Assembly (NCBI GenBank): GCA_965232815.1 | Contig: OZ247427.1 | Span: 1,922,001 to 1,986,000, forward strand | Reading direction: 5' to 3' | Source: Bin87 sp026710825 | GTDB taxonomy: Bacteria > Chloroflexota > Dehalococcoidia > Lucifugimonadales > UBA3495 | Length of the DNA: 64,000 bases | Part shown: piece by piece, positions 49,605-58,846 of the stretch | Layout of the letters: each line of letters opens with the position of its first letter | How positions within the stretch are numbered: the stretch's first letter is position 1 | Made by a program: the position numbers and the translations under genes | Notes under the pieces: model-generated | Told to the model about the DNA's origin: nothing | Databases searched by the model: none | Seen by the model: only the letters and a program-made list of their open reading frames with translations

Positions 49605-50987
49605 TCACCTCCGGGGTAGCAGGCCCTGGGGCCAGAAAGAGAGGAACAGGATGAGCAGGACAAATGCGATGGCGTCCTTCCACTCGCCGGCCAGGTCCCA
49701 GATGCCGAACTGCTCGACGACACCGAGTACGAACCCGCCGACGATTGCGCCGTAGAGGTTGCCGATGCCGCCGACCACGGAGGCGATCCAGCCCTTGAGC
49801 AGCAAGAGCAGGCCCATGCGCGGCTGGACGGCGGTGTCGTGTCCGGTGAGAATGCCGGCCAGGGCCGCATACATTGCGCCGATGAAGAACACGGCGGCGA
49901 TGATGACGGTGGTGTTGATCCCGACGACCTTGGAGACCTCCTCGTCGTCGCCGATGGCGCGGATGGCGCGGCCGAATGAAGTCTGCTTGAGGAGCAGCCA
50001 CAAGACGGCGAAACCGGCCACGGCTACGCCGATGCCGAAGACGTTGAATGCCTTGATGCGGGCGCCGCCGATCTTCCAGGGGGCGCTCCCGAACGCGTCA
50101 GGCAGCGGCCGGGGAGCGCTCTCGAAAACTATGACGATGAACGCAGCAATGGCCAGCAAAATGCCCAGGGAGGCGACCAGCATGATCAGGGGTGAGCGGG
50201 CGCGCTGGCGCATGTATACGTAGAGACCGCGGTAGAGGGCGAGGCCCACGCATCCGGCGAGCAGGCATGACACGGCCCAGCTGAGGTAGAGGCCCGCGCC
50301 CGGAGCGCCCGAGACCAGGTAGCCGCACGCCGCGCCGCTCAAGGCGGCGGGCAGGCCGGCGAAAGCGGCGACCGGCAAGAGGCGGATGTTGGGAGAAAAC
50401 GACTGAATGACCCAGTATGGTATGGCGATTGCCGCCAGGGCAGCCACGACGCCGACGGCCGGGCTCAGCACCACGTGGATAATCGCGGGGTACGATAGCA
50501 CCACGCCGGCGTAAGCGCCGATGGCTCCGGCTGACAGACCGATGGCGAGTCCGATGGTGTTGGGACTGAATCGGCCGCGCAGGCGCGGATACAGCACGGC
50601 ATGCAGCGTCCAGGCGACCACGCCGGCGACGATCGCCGCGAACACCGCGTTGACGTAGATGCTGTTGACGTCGGCGCGGCTGCCCAGGGCCGGAGATGTC
50701 CGCAAGTAGAATACGCCGTAAGCCCCCAAACCGGCGGCGGCGCCATAGTAGAGGTCGAAGAACCAGACGGTGCTGTAAACCAGGGTGAAGCCAATAGCGA
50801 GCAGTGCGTACACCGCGCCGACGGCGAGACCGTTGAATGCGAACTGCAAGGCCTGGGGAGGCGATTGGCCGATCTTCCAGGCTAAGTAGGCGATTACCGC
50901 CGTGGCCAATACCGCGGCGAGCAGGCGCGTACCGGGAATATTCAGCAACTGGGGCAGCCCCCGAGCGCTTTCACGTTGAGTGGACAT
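49605..50987 (-). CDS. livH: Branched-chain amino acid ABC permease LivH, extended
   Basis: 460-residue permease, longer than the roughly 290-300 of LivH. Core: 'GLAVGAVYALLAIGFTLVYSTVWFFDLYYGAAAGLGAY' region, EAA loop 'FGRAIRAIGDDEEVSKVVGINT', 'GMLLLLKG'-type end 'GLLLLLKGWIASVVGGIGNLYGAIVGGFVLGVVE'. An insert of about 120-150 residues with extra hydrophobic helices lies between the first helices and the conserved C half (about residues 120-260). No substrate can be read; amino acids, urea or short-chain amides are all family options. ATG 50987. Confidence 0.87.
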   Translation of the reverse strand: MSTQRESARGLPQLLNIPGTRLLAAVLATAVIAYLAWKIGQSPPQALQFAFNGLAVGAVYALLAIGFTLVYSTVWFFDLYYGAAAGLGAYGVFYLRTSPALGSRADVNSIYVNAVFAAIVAGVVAWTLHAVLYPRLRGRFSPNTIGLAIGLSAGAIGAYAGVVLSYPAIIHVVLSPAVGVVAALAAIAIPYWVIQSFSPNIRLLPVAAFAGLPAALSGAACGYLVSGAPGAGLYLSWAVSCLLAGCVGLALYRGLYVYMRQRARSPLIMLVASLGILLAIAAFIVIVFESAPRPLPDAFGSAPWKIGGARIKAFNVFGIGVAVAGFAVLWLLLKQTSFGRAIRAIGDDEEVSKVVGINTTVIIAAVFFIGAMYAALAGILTGHDTAVQPRMGLLLLLKGWIASVVGGIGNLYGAIVGGFVLGVVEQFGIWDLAGEWKDAIAFVLLILFLSFWPQGLLPRR

Positions 50988-51052
50988 GGATGTATGTCCT
51001 CACACTGTTATCAGTTATCGTGTGGTTTCAAGTGGGCAAATAATATCACAAT

Positions 51053-51082
51053 GAAAAGGACCGGCCGCTGAGATGCGGCCGG
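51053..51082 (-). terminator. Hairpin between livK and livH
   Basis: In the leftward direction GCGGCCGG/CCGGCCGC arms (51061-51068, 51075-51082) with a 6-nt loop are followed by TCCTTTTC (rc of 51051-51060). A partial terminator here would make livK mRNA more abundant than the permease mRNA. Confidence 0.65.
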
Positions 51083-51111
51083 CCCAGGTTTGCGAGGTAT
51101 CGCGGACGAGA

Positions 51112-53553
51112 CTATGGAGTGGGGGCCTCACCCAGGACCACGTAACCCAAATTGTCGTCGTTGCGTTCGGCCACGGGGAGCACCTGTACGACGACGTTGC
51201 CGAGGCCGGTGAGGTCGCCGTTCTCGTCGAAACCATAGTTGTCGCCGATTGCGCCGTCGCGGGTGAGATTGTTGAGGCAGTCGCGGAAACCGTCGGTGTC
51301 CTGATCGTCGCCGGTGACCGCGAGGCACTCGGCCGCGATGTAGACGTCGTCGTAACCGGAAGCCTGGAACCAGGGAATGGTGGCGACACGACCATAGCGG
51401 GCTTCAAAGTTCGCGAGGAAGTTCATACCCGCCTCCGTGGAAAGCTCCGGATTGGGGATGATGGCTTTCATACCGGTGGCGGCTTCGCCGGCGATCTGCA
51501 GTGATTCGGGGCCGGTTGCGACGGTTTCGGCATAGATGGGGCCTTCGAATCCGAGTTCCCGAAGCTGCTTCATGATGGTGCCGGCAGAGAATTCCGTCTG
51601 TGGGGCGAGGTACACAGCGTCAGGCTGCGCGGCGATGAGTTTGGTGAGCTGCGTGCGGAAGTCAGTGATGTCGGAGGTGAAGCCCTCGCTGGCCACCGCG
51701 TGCCCGCCCAGTTCTTCGAACCGAGCCACCGTGGTGCGGCGCGCGCCTTCCGCGTAGTCTGTGGACTCGGTGATGGTGGCGATATGGTGGTGGCCATCCA
51801 CGTGGATGGTGTTGCCGGTGTCGATGCCGAGTTGATTGTCGTTGATTGCCGTGCGGAAGATGTAGTCGCCGGCGCCGGCGATATCTGGGCTGGTGGCAGA
51901 GGCGGAGAGCAAGATGACGCCCTCGTCTTCTGCGAGCGGGGCTGCGCCGAGCATCGCGCCGCTGCACGTGGTGCCCAAGATAATCTTGACGCCGTCAACG
52001 TCGGTGAGTTTGTTGTAGGCGGTGATGGCGTCCTGGGCGTTGCACTTGGAGTCCTCAGCTATGAGTTCCAGCATACGGCCGTTGATGCCGCCGGCGGCGT
52101 TGATCTCCTCGACGGCGAGCTGCTTGGACTGGATAAGTGGGTTGCCGTACGACTCGGCCGGACCCGTAAGGGCATCCATCGCGCCGATCCGGAAGGGCTC
52201 GTCGGACTTTTCCATCATGGCTGCGCCGGAGCCGGGTTCCGCGCCGGGTGCCGGGCCGAGTATGCGGTATCCGTTGTTGACGTCGGAACGCTCGGCCTCA
52301 GGGAGGACCACGACGACGGCATTGGCCAGCCCAACGACCTCGCCCTGATCGTCGAAGCTGTAATTCTCGCCGATTGCGCCGCTCCATGTGATGTTGTAGA
52401 GGCAGTCGCGGAAGCCGTCAGCGTCCTGGTCATCGCCGGTCTGCTTGAGACATTCGGCGGTGATGTACACGTCGTCATATCCGGACGCCAGGTACCACGG
52501 CAGGGTTACGTAGTCGTAGCGGGCGCGGAAGTTTTCCAGGACCTCCACGGCCTTGGGGTTATTGGGGTCCAGTTCGGCGGTGATGGCCTTGAGGCCGGTG
52601 GCGGCTTCGCCCGCGACCTCGAGGGCGGTGGCTCCCACCGGAACGATTTCGGAATAGAGGGGTCCCTCGTACCCCAGCTCCCGTACCTGCTTGACCACGG
52701 TGCCGCCGGAGAACTCAGCCTGGGCGGCGATGTGAATGGCGTCAGGGTTGGCTGCGATGATCTTGGTCAGCTGGGTCCGGAAGTCGGTTATATCGGAGGC
52801 GTACCGTTCCTCCGCCACTATCTGGCCGCTCAGCTCAACGAACCGCTCGGCAGTCACGCGGCGCACGCCCTCGGCGTAGTCGGTGGTCTCAGTGATGGTC
52901 GCGAGCTTTCGCGCCCCGTCGGACCAGATGACGTTGGCGGTATCTATGCCGACCTGGAGGTCGTTCATGGAGGTGCGGAAGATGTAATCGCCGGCGTGGG
53001 CGATGTCCGGATTGGTCGCCAGACCGGAGAACAGGATGACGCCGTCGGCTTCGGCCAAGGGGGCTGCGCCGAGCATGGCGCCGCTGCACGAGGTGCCGAG
53101 GATGATCTTTACGCCGTCAACGTCTGTGAGCTTGTTGTAGGCGGTGATGGCATCCTGGGCGGCGCACTTGGAGTCCTCGATGATGAGTTCCAGCATGCGC
53201 CCGTTGATGCCGCCGGCTGCGTTGATCTCATCCACGGCCAACTGTTTGGCCTGGACGGACACGTTGCCGTAGGTCTCGCCGGGTCCGGTCAGTGATTCCA
53301 TCACGCCAACGCGGAATGGCTCGCTTGACATGGCGTCGGGCGCGGGCGTTGCAGCCTGGGCCGGAGCGGTAGATCCCTGAGAACCGGCGCCGGAACCCTG
53401 AGCGGGCGCTGCGGTGGCGGCGCTGGACGGAGCGGCCGGCGCGGTGGTTTCGGTTTGCGGTTGGGATGAATCCCCACCGCAGGCGATGACCAGTGGGATG
53501 GTCATTAGTATGAGCGCCAATGGCAACATATACTTGAGAATTGAAGGTCTCAT
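51112..53553 (-). CDS. livK: Tandem-domain branched-chain amino acid-binding lipoprotein (two LivK domains in one chain)
   Basis: 813 residues. Signal peptide and lipobox 'IPLVIAC' with Cys25, a Pro/Ala/Gly/Ser linker (26-76), then two complete type I periplasmic-binding domains: residues about 78-434 and 452-809. They share nearly identical segments, e.g. 'AAGGINGRMLEL', 'AQDAITAYNKLTDVDGVKII', 'SDITDFRTQLTK'. Each has the same order of blocks, so this is an internal duplication. ABC receptors of this family normally have one domain. The ATG at 53553 follows GGGAG. First gene of the leftward livKHMGF cluster. Ligand probably an amino acid or amide. Confidence 0.9.
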   Translation of the reverse strand: MRPSILKYMLPLALILMTIPLVIACGGDSSQPQTETTAPAAPSSAATAAPAQGSGAGSQGSTAPAQAATPAPDAMSSEPFRVGVMESLTGPGETYGNVSVQAKQLAVDEINAAGGINGRMLELIIEDSKCAAQDAITAYNKLTDVDGVKIILGTSCSGAMLGAAPLAEADGVILFSGLATNPDIAHAGDYIFRTSMNDLQVGIDTANVIWSDGARKLATITETTDYAEGVRRVTAERFVELSGQIVAEERYASDITDFRTQLTKIIAANPDAIHIAAQAEFSGGTVVKQVRELGYEGPLYSEIVPVGATALEVAGEAATGLKAITAELDPNNPKAVEVLENFRARYDYVTLPWYLASGYDDVYITAECLKQTGDDQDADGFRDCLYNITWSGAIGENYSFDDQGEVVGLANAVVVVLPEAERSDVNNGYRILGPAPGAEPGSGAAMMEKSDEPFRIGAMDALTGPAESYGNPLIQSKQLAVEEINAAGGINGRMLELIAEDSKCNAQDAITAYNKLTDVDGVKIILGTTCSGAMLGAAPLAEDEGVILLSASATSPDIAGAGDYIFRTAINDNQLGIDTGNTIHVDGHHHIATITESTDYAEGARRTTVARFEELGGHAVASEGFTSDITDFRTQLTKLIAAQPDAVYLAPQTEFSAGTIMKQLRELGFEGPIYAETVATGPESLQIAGEAATGMKAIIPNPELSTEAGMNFLANFEARYGRVATIPWFQASGYDDVYIAAECLAVTGDDQDTDGFRDCLNNLTRDGAIGDNYGFDENGDLTGLGNVVVQVLPVAERNDDNLGYVVLGEAPTP

Positions 53554-53938
53554 AATTAACTCCCGTGAGAAGGTTATGATTGCCTGATAACGGCATTTAA
53601 AAGGAGAGTTTAGCACACTGGAAACACAAACCCGTTCCGAAATGTGCGGTTTTCGCACTGGGGCGCGTGACCCAGCGAATGGACGAGATACCCAATCAAG
53701 TCGGGGACGGGCCGGAGACGTCCATGGCAACCCCTTCCAGGAAGGAACCGGCCCGGCAAGAATGAAGGAAAAGCACACAACGGTGCCCCGATGCTCTCTG
53801 GTAACATCGTGCGGAGTCGAATACGCATTTGGATGGGCTCGAGCCTGCCACTTATTGATGCAGAACTTTACCGCAACACCATAGGTCCGTTGCCGAGATA
53901 ACGAAAAAACGCATCCTCAGATAATCAAAAGATAACCA
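53554..53938. other. Divergent gap of 385 bp between livK and the TPR gene
   Basis: No gene supported. It must hold the livK promoter (leftward) and that of the TPR gene (rightward). A small hairpin GTGCG/CGCAC (53644-53648, 53654-53658) is visible; no reliable -35/-10 pair. Confidence 0.5.
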
Positions 53939-55048
53939 ATGGAAATTTCCACGGACCGACTGGAGCGATCACGGCGACCGACCGGCCGGGCGTTCGCCGC
54001 GCTGGTGTTTTGCGCCCTGGCGATGACCATGGTATCCGGGGCCTGCTTCGGCGAGACGTTCGACGGATTCCTGGGCCGCTGTTGGCCGCAGTCGGAAGAG
54101 ACGTCGCTGGCGTCTTACTCCACGAGCATACCGCCGCCCCCGGCCAGGACGACGGCGGGAATAGATGCGGCGGCGTCCGACTACGAGGCGGCGATCCGCA
54201 GGTACGACACAATAATCGCCAACGATCCGGACAACGCGCTGGCCTACGGCTACCGGGGGTACTCGTATGCGGCGCTGGGTCGGTACGAAGAGGCGATCCA
54301 AGACTACGGCCGGGCCATCGAGCTGAGTCCTGAGGATCCCAGGCTCTACAACAACCGGGGGTCCGCCTTCGCTGCGTTGGGCCGATACGGCGACGCGGTA
54401 CCCGACTATGACCGGGCGATCGCGCTGGACCCTTGGTTCCACCGCGCATACGACAACCGGGGCGTCGCGCTGTCTAACCTGGGTGAATTGGACCAAGCCA
54501 TCAGGGACTTTGGTCGGGCCATCATGCTGAAACCCGATGATCCCCTGCCCTACAACAATCGCGGCTCCGCGTACGCCGACCTGAGGCAGCACGAGCGGGC
54601 GATAGAGGATTTCGGTCAGGCTCTCGAAATTGATCCCAAGTTTGTCCGGGCCTTTGACAACCGCGGGACAGCCTACGCGGACTTGGGATTATACGAGGAC
54701 GCGATCAGGGATTTCAGCCAGGCGATCGCCATCAACCAACAGGACCCGCTACCGCACAATAATCGCGGAACCGCTCTCGCCCAACTGGCCCAATACGGTG
54801 AAGCGCTTGAGGATTTCGATCGGGCCATCGAATTGGATCCCGATCTGCATAAAGCGTACAAAAATCGGGGCAACACCTATGTGGACCTGGGTCGGTTTGA
54901 TGAAGCGGTCCGGGACTTCAACCGGGCCATCCAACTCAATCCCCACGATCCTCGGATTTATCAGGCGCGAAGCTACGCGCACAAATCCTTGGGAAATCAC
55001 GCCCAGTCCGAACAGGATCTGGAAAAGGCGGCGGAACTGGCGCCATGA
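53939..55048 (+). CDS. Exported TPR-repeat protein
   Basis: 369 residues. N-terminal hydrophobic signal ('FAALVFCALAMTMVSGACFG', about 20-40) then about eight consecutive TPRs of 34 residues, e.g. 'ALAYGYRGYSYAALGRYEEA', 'PRLYNNRGSAFAALGRYGDA', 'FHRAYDNRGVALSNLGELDQ', each ending 'DYGRAIELSP'-like. The consistent D-x-[GND]-R-A-I-x-L pattern is of the clean, recently expanded type. Probably a periplasmic or envelope scaffold. No strong ribosome site before ATG 53939; the Cys near the signal end is not in a standard lipobox. Confidence 0.8.
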   Translation: MEISTDRLERSRRPTGRAFAALVFCALAMTMVSGACFGETFDGFLGRCWPQSEETSLASYSTSIPPPPARTTAGIDAAASDYEAAIRRYDTIIANDPDNALAYGYRGYSYAALGRYEEAIQDYGRAIELSPEDPRLYNNRGSAFAALGRYGDAVPDYDRAIALDPWFHRAYDNRGVALSNLGELDQAIRDFGRAIMLKPDDPLPYNNRGSAYADLRQHERAIEDFGQALEIDPKFVRAFDNRGTAYADLGLYEDAIRDFSQAIAINQQDPLPHNNRGTALAQLAQYGEALEDFDRAIELDPDLHKAYKNRGNTYVDLGRFDEAVRDFNRAIQLNPHDPRIYQARSYAHKSLGNHAQSEQDLEKAAELAP

Positions 55049-55061
55049 GATGGGCCAAAAT

Positions 55062-55136
55062 TGGCTCCCCGGGTAGGATTCGAACCTACGACCTAGCGGT
55101 TAACAGCCGCCCGCTCTACCGCTGAGCTACCGGGGA
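55062..55136 (-). tRNA. tRNA-Asn (anticodon GUU), 3' CCA encoded
   Basis: Leftward cloverleaf: acceptor TCCCCGG (55136-55130) pairs with CCGGGGA (55072-55066), discriminator G and encoded CCA (55064-55062). D arm GCTC...GAGC, anticodon loop CTGTTAA with GTT, T arm GTAGGTTCGAATCCTAC. Total 75 nt with CCA. All invariant positions are present. Confidence 0.96.
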
Positions 55137-55309
55137 ACGGTAACGTCGCCATGCTGATGCTCAACATCGAGGCGACGGGTTTCAATTCTAGCACCGAGGG
55201 GTTTGGGTAGCAAGCACACAGCCCACGCCGGCGAAGGACTTAGATGACCCGGTACCGGCGATGTTCAGGCTTGGCCCCATGCTAGAATCACGGACAAAAA
55301 AGGTTGGCG

Positions 55310-55918
55310 GTGGCCGAGATTTCCACAATGGACATAATCGCGGGACAGCGAGTTGGCGAAGTGATGGTGTCGCACTCGCAGCGCATCGAGGCACAATGTT
55401 ACGACCTGCACGGCGCCCCTCCGCTGGGAGCGTTGCTGCGCATCGGGTCGCCGCCCGCGTATGCAGTGGTACGCGAGATCTGGCACGAGGCATTGGACCC
55501 GAGCCGACCACTGGCTCCAAGAGGACGGAATCTGGAAACGGAAGAAGAGATATACGCGGCCAACCCGCAGCTATCAGCGATGCTCACCACCCGTTTTGCG
55601 GGGCTCGTGGTAGGTTTCGGAGCTGGCCCGACCGTTCGGTTCGGTTTACCACCACAGCCCCCGAACCTGCATGCTTTCGTGTTCGCTTGCGATTCCGATG
55701 AGACGGCCGCATTTACCAACGATCTCGGCTGGATGCGTCTGTTGCTAACGGATGGTTCGCCTGCCGTCGACTCAGCGCTGGCCGGATTCCTGCGCCGCTC
55801 GGCGGCCTTGGTTGCCGATCGTCAGGGATTTTTGCTGCGGGCGGGAAGGACACTGGCGGCAGAGTTATCCCGTGACCCACAGCGGCTCCAGGCTATTTTG
55901 CGCGAGACGACGACGTGA
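55310..55918 (+). CDS. HAS-barrel-like protein partnered with a HerA-type ATPase
   Basis: 202 residues. The N-terminal 'AGQRVGEVMVSHSQRIEAQCYDL' and 'PPLGALLRIG' resemble the HAS barrel found at the N termini of HerA-type ATPases; later part is helical ('FLRRSAALVADRQGFLLRAGRTLAAELSRDPQRL'; split in reading). GTG 55310 has AAAGG upstream; TTG 55304 and ATG 55328 are alternatives. Overlaps the ATPase gene by 4 bases (GTGA), so one complex is likely. NurA nuclease motifs are not seen. Function in DNA handling is inferred from the partner. Confidence 0.6.
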   Translation: MAEISTMDIIAGQRVGEVMVSHSQRIEAQCYDLHGAPPLGALLRIGSPPAYAVVREIWHEALDPSRPLAPRGRNLETEEEIYAANPQLSAMLTTRFAGLVVGFGAGPTVRFGLPPQPPNLHAFVFACDSDETAAFTNDLGWMRLLLTDGSPAVDSALAGFLRRSAALVADRQGFLLRAGRTLAAELSRDPQRLQAILRETTT

Positions 55919-57630
55919 TCGCGCCAAACGGACAAAATTCTGCAGCGTTGCGGAGGCTCGGCGTGGTGGTCGGTGGGTCGCTCTCTCGCGGCCTGGACGT
56001 TCGTCTGGATGGATCAGCGAACGCGTCTCTGGAGGACGTCGCGGTGGGGTCATTCGTAACCGTCGTGGGACGCCGGCAACGGTATTTTGCGGTGGTAACC
56101 GATCTGGAGTTGCGCACAGTGGACGACAACGTGCGACATTTCCCGCCGACTCGATCCCCGGGGGGCGAGGACTTTGATGCGGAGGTGATGGCGGGGACAC
56201 TGGCGTATGGGCAATTGTCGGTCATGCCGAGTATGACTGCTCCGTTGCATTCGGATATTGCCGGCGGTGGCACGTCTGAACTCGCAGAACAGGCGAAGAC
56301 GATACCGGAGCACTTTGCCCCCGTGTACGCAGCGTCCCAGGCGGACATTGACGCGGTTTTCAGGGCGCAGGGCAGTGACGCGTTCTCGCTGGGTTCCCCG
56401 CAGGGTATGGAGGCGGCGTCGATCCGGCTCGATCTGGGCACAATGGCAAGCCGCTCGGTGGGTGTGTTCGGGGCGTCGGGGTCCGGCAAGACATTCCTGG
56501 CGCGCATGTTGCTGGCTGGGCTTGTGAAAGAGGGCGACGCGGTGTCGCTGGTCTTTGACATGGAAAGCGAATACGGGTGGCAGGGACAGGACAACGACCG
56601 CCGGCGGCAGGTCAAGGGACTCAAACAGCTTTTCCCAAGCCGGGTGGTCACGTTCACCCTGGACGAGGAGAGCAGCCGGCGCCGCGGCGCTACCCCTGAC
56701 GGCGTGGTGCGCATCGGGTACGACGAGATCGAGCCTGCCGACATCGAGGTTCTGCGTGACCTGCTGAACCTGTCGGAAGTCGCCGCGTCCACCGCCTGGA
56801 ACTTGGAACGGCACTACGGTCGCAGCGACTGGCTGCGGGCGTTTTTGGCGTTGAACGGCGCCGATGTGGGTGAGTTGGCCAACGAGTTGGGCGTCAACCT
56901 GGCCGCTCTGCAGACGCTGTATCGACGGCTGTCTGCTTGGTCGCGGTTCGGGTTCCTGGCGGACACCGGCGAGGGCAGGAGCAGCGCCGGCGGAATCATC
57001 GAACAGTTGCAGCGGGGCAACCACGTGGTTCTGGAGTTTGGGCAGTACGGACGCAACACGGCGGCGTATGTACTGGTGAGCAACCTGCTGACCCGGCGGA
57101 TCCACGAGACCTGGGTGCGGCGCAAGGAACTGGCTGACGGCGGGCAGGGCGACGAGCCGCGCCCACTGGTCATATTCATCGAGGAGGCTCACAAGTTCCT
57201 GACGCCGGAGGTGGCGTCTCAGACCATTTTCGGGTCCATAGCGAGGGAACTGCGGAAATACAACGTAACGCTGATGATCGTGGACCAGCGGCCCAGCGGG
57301 ATCGACTCAGAGGTGATGAGCCAGCTTGGGACTCGGTTGTCGTGCGCGCTGAACGACGACCGGGATATGAACGCTGTGCTCATGGGAGCGAGGGATGCCA
57401 ATCAACTGCGCGGAGTCCTGGCCCGATTGGATAGCAAGCAGCAGGCGTTGGTGTTCGGACACGCCGTCCCCATGCCGGTGGTGGTGCGGCCACGAGACTA
57501 CGATGAGTCGTTTTACGCTGAGATGGCGATTGCGACTTCCCCCGCGGGTTCGATTCCCGTGGGAGCGTTGGCCGAGACGGAAGCGGAGCGCATGCAGCGC
57601 GAGATCGACGAACTGTTTCCGCCCGAGTGA
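55915..57630 (+). CDS. HerA-like DUF87 AAA+ ATPase
   Basis: 571 residues: N-terminal HAS-like beta barrel (about 15-110), then P-loop domain with Walker A 'GASGSGKTF' (about 184-192), the conserved 'DMESEYGWQ', Walker B 'PLVIFIEEAHKFL' and sensor 'IVDQRPSGIDSEVMSQLGTRL'. The last part shows 'KQQALVFGHAVPMPVVVRPRDY', typical for DUF87/HerA. Forms hexameric DNA translocases in archaea with NurA; bacterial relatives also serve in defence with SIR2 or other nucleases. GTG start overlapping the upstream gene. No nuclease gene adjacent. Confidence 0.85.
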   Translation: MIAPNGQNSAALRRLGVVVGGSLSRGLDVRLDGSANASLEDVAVGSFVTVVGRRQRYFAVVTDLELRTVDDNVRHFPPTRSPGGEDFDAEVMAGTLAYGQLSVMPSMTAPLHSDIAGGGTSELAEQAKTIPEHFAPVYAASQADIDAVFRAQGSDAFSLGSPQGMEAASIRLDLGTMASRSVGVFGASGSGKTFLARMLLAGLVKEGDAVSLVFDMESEYGWQGQDNDRRRQVKGLKQLFPSRVVTFTLDEESSRRRGATPDGVVRIGYDEIEPADIEVLRDLLNLSEVAASTAWNLERHYGRSDWLRAFLALNGADVGELANELGVNLAALQTLYRRLSAWSRFGFLADTGEGRSSAGGIIEQLQRGNHVVLEFGQYGRNTAAYVLVSNLLTRRIHETWVRRKELADGGQGDEPRPLVIFIEEAHKFLTPEVASQTIFGSIARELRKYNVTLMIVDQRPSGIDSEVMSQLGTRLSCALNDDRDMNAVLMGARDANQLRGVLARLDSKQQALVFGHAVPMPVVVRPRDYDESFYAEMAIATSPAGSIPVGALAETEAERMQREIDELFPPE

Positions 57631-57669
57631 GTTTCGCATCGATATGGTGGAGCCACGGGGAATTTGAAC

Positions 57670-58512
57670 ATGAGGGTGGTTGAGACGTGTGCAGAAATGA
57701 TGGCGTTGTGCAAGGAGGCGCGGCGCCCGCTGGGACTGGTGCCGACCATGGGAGCGCTGCACGAAGGGCACTTGTCGCTAACCCGGCAGGCGCGCGCGGA
57801 CAACGCGACGATGGCGGTGTCGATATTCGTGAATCCCACGCAGTTCGGGCCGAACGAGGACTTTACCACCTACCCTCGCACCATGGAGCGGGATCTGGAG
57901 TTGCTGGAGGCGCAGGGCACGGACCTGGTGTTCGCGCCGCTGCCGCCGGAGGTTTATCCCGAGGGGTTCGACACGTACATCGAACCGGGCGAGGTGGCGG
58001 AAGGCATGGAAGGCGCGGCGCGTCCCGGTCATTTCCGCGGCGTCGCGACGGTGGTGGCAAAGTTATTCACCATCACGCGCCCTGACCGGGCGTATTTCGG
58101 CCAGAAGGATGGTCAGCAGGTGGCCGTCATCCGCAAGATGAACGCCGATCTGAACCTCGGTGTCGATGTAGTCACTATGCCGACCATCCGTGACCCGGAC
58201 GGGTTGGCAATGAGCAGTCGGAACGCATACCTGACGGAAGAGGAGCGGACTGCGGCGCCGGTCGTGTATCGGGCTCTGTGCGCTGCGGAATCGCTGCGGC
58301 GCGCGGGCGAGCGAGACGGCGGGAAGCTCAGGACGGCAGCGTTGGATGTGCTACATGGGGAGCCGCTGGTGTCCCGCGTGGATTACGTGAGCGTGGTGGA
58401 TGCGGAAACTATGGAATGGGTTGGGATCTCTCCTGTGGAACGACGGTTGATGATCGCGGCGGCGGTGCGGTTGGGCTCGGTTCGGCTGATTGATAACGTG
58501 GTGGTGGGGTAG
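57670..58512 (+). CDS. panC: Pantothenate synthetase
   Basis: Joins pantoate and beta-alanine with ATP to give pantothenate. 280 residues with 'VPTMGALHEGHLSL' (HxGH), 'SIFVNPTQFGPNEDFTTYPRT', 'YFGQKDGQQVAVIRKM' and 'PTIRDPDGLAMSSRNAYL' (KMSKS-like). ATG 57670 after GGGGA; TTG at 57664 also possible. No panB or panD nearby. Standard length for the family. Confidence 0.96.
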   Translation: MRVVETCAEMMALCKEARRPLGLVPTMGALHEGHLSLTRQARADNATMAVSIFVNPTQFGPNEDFTTYPRTMERDLELLEAQGTDLVFAPLPPEVYPEGFDTYIEPGEVAEGMEGAARPGHFRGVATVVAKLFTITRPDRAYFGQKDGQQVAVIRKMNADLNLGVDVVTMPTIRDPDGLAMSSRNAYLTEEERTAAPVVYRALCAAESLRRAGERDGGKLRTAALDVLHGEPLVSRVDYVSVVDAETMEWVGISPVERRLMIAAAVRLGSVRLIDNVVVG

Positions 58513-58586
58513 GAGTCTCATACTCTCATGAAGTAGAGGCCGATGTCGGTTGGAGTGGACACACCTGGCATGGAGGACGCGTACGG

Positions 58587-58808
58587 ATGGCGTCTGAATT
58601 GATTTTTGAGGTCCATGAAACGGAGGAAGGCGGCTACTATGCATTGGCTGTGGGTCACGACACCATCACCCAGGGTGATACGTGGGATGAACTGAAGGTC
58701 ATGGTCCAAGATGCAGTCCTACGTCATGTTGAAGATCATGAGATGCCAGGCACGTTCCGTCTCCGCCGTGTTGATCGAATACTTGGCAATCGCGACATAT
58801 CATCGTAA
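58587..58808 (+). CDS. HicB-like antitoxin-fold protein (orphan)
   Basis: 73 residues of the HicB/UPF0150 partial RNase-H fold: 'LIFEVHETEEGGYYALAVGHDTITQGDTWDEL' shows the typical 'GYxAxAxxxxI-x-T-Q-G-x-T-x-E-E/D-L' arrangement. No HicA toxin (a small dsRBD-like protein with G-H motif) is found on either side in either strand. GGAGGAC precedes the ATG. 38 bp upstream of the DUF262 gene, so the two may form a unit. Confidence 0.7.
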   Translation: MASELIFEVHETEEGGYYALAVGHDTITQGDTWDELKVMVQDAVLRHVEDHEMPGTFRLRRVDRILGNRDISS

Positions 58809-58846
58809 GCGGCACTGAAAGCACTTGTCAGAAAGGAGATTAGCCA

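Noticed and set aside
49601..49870. N-terminal extension of LivM
   Set aside because: Low-complexity Ser/Pro/Ala reading antisense to livH logic; GTG at 49600 with a good ribosome site fits the family.
51700..53295. 531-residue rightward frame antisense to livK
   Set aside because: Repetitive Val/Gly/Asp-rich text mirroring the duplicated livK domains; no known domain.
58513..58846. HicA toxin beside the HicB-like gene
   Set aside because: Neither strand of the flanks has a frame with the HicA G-H/dsRBD pattern.
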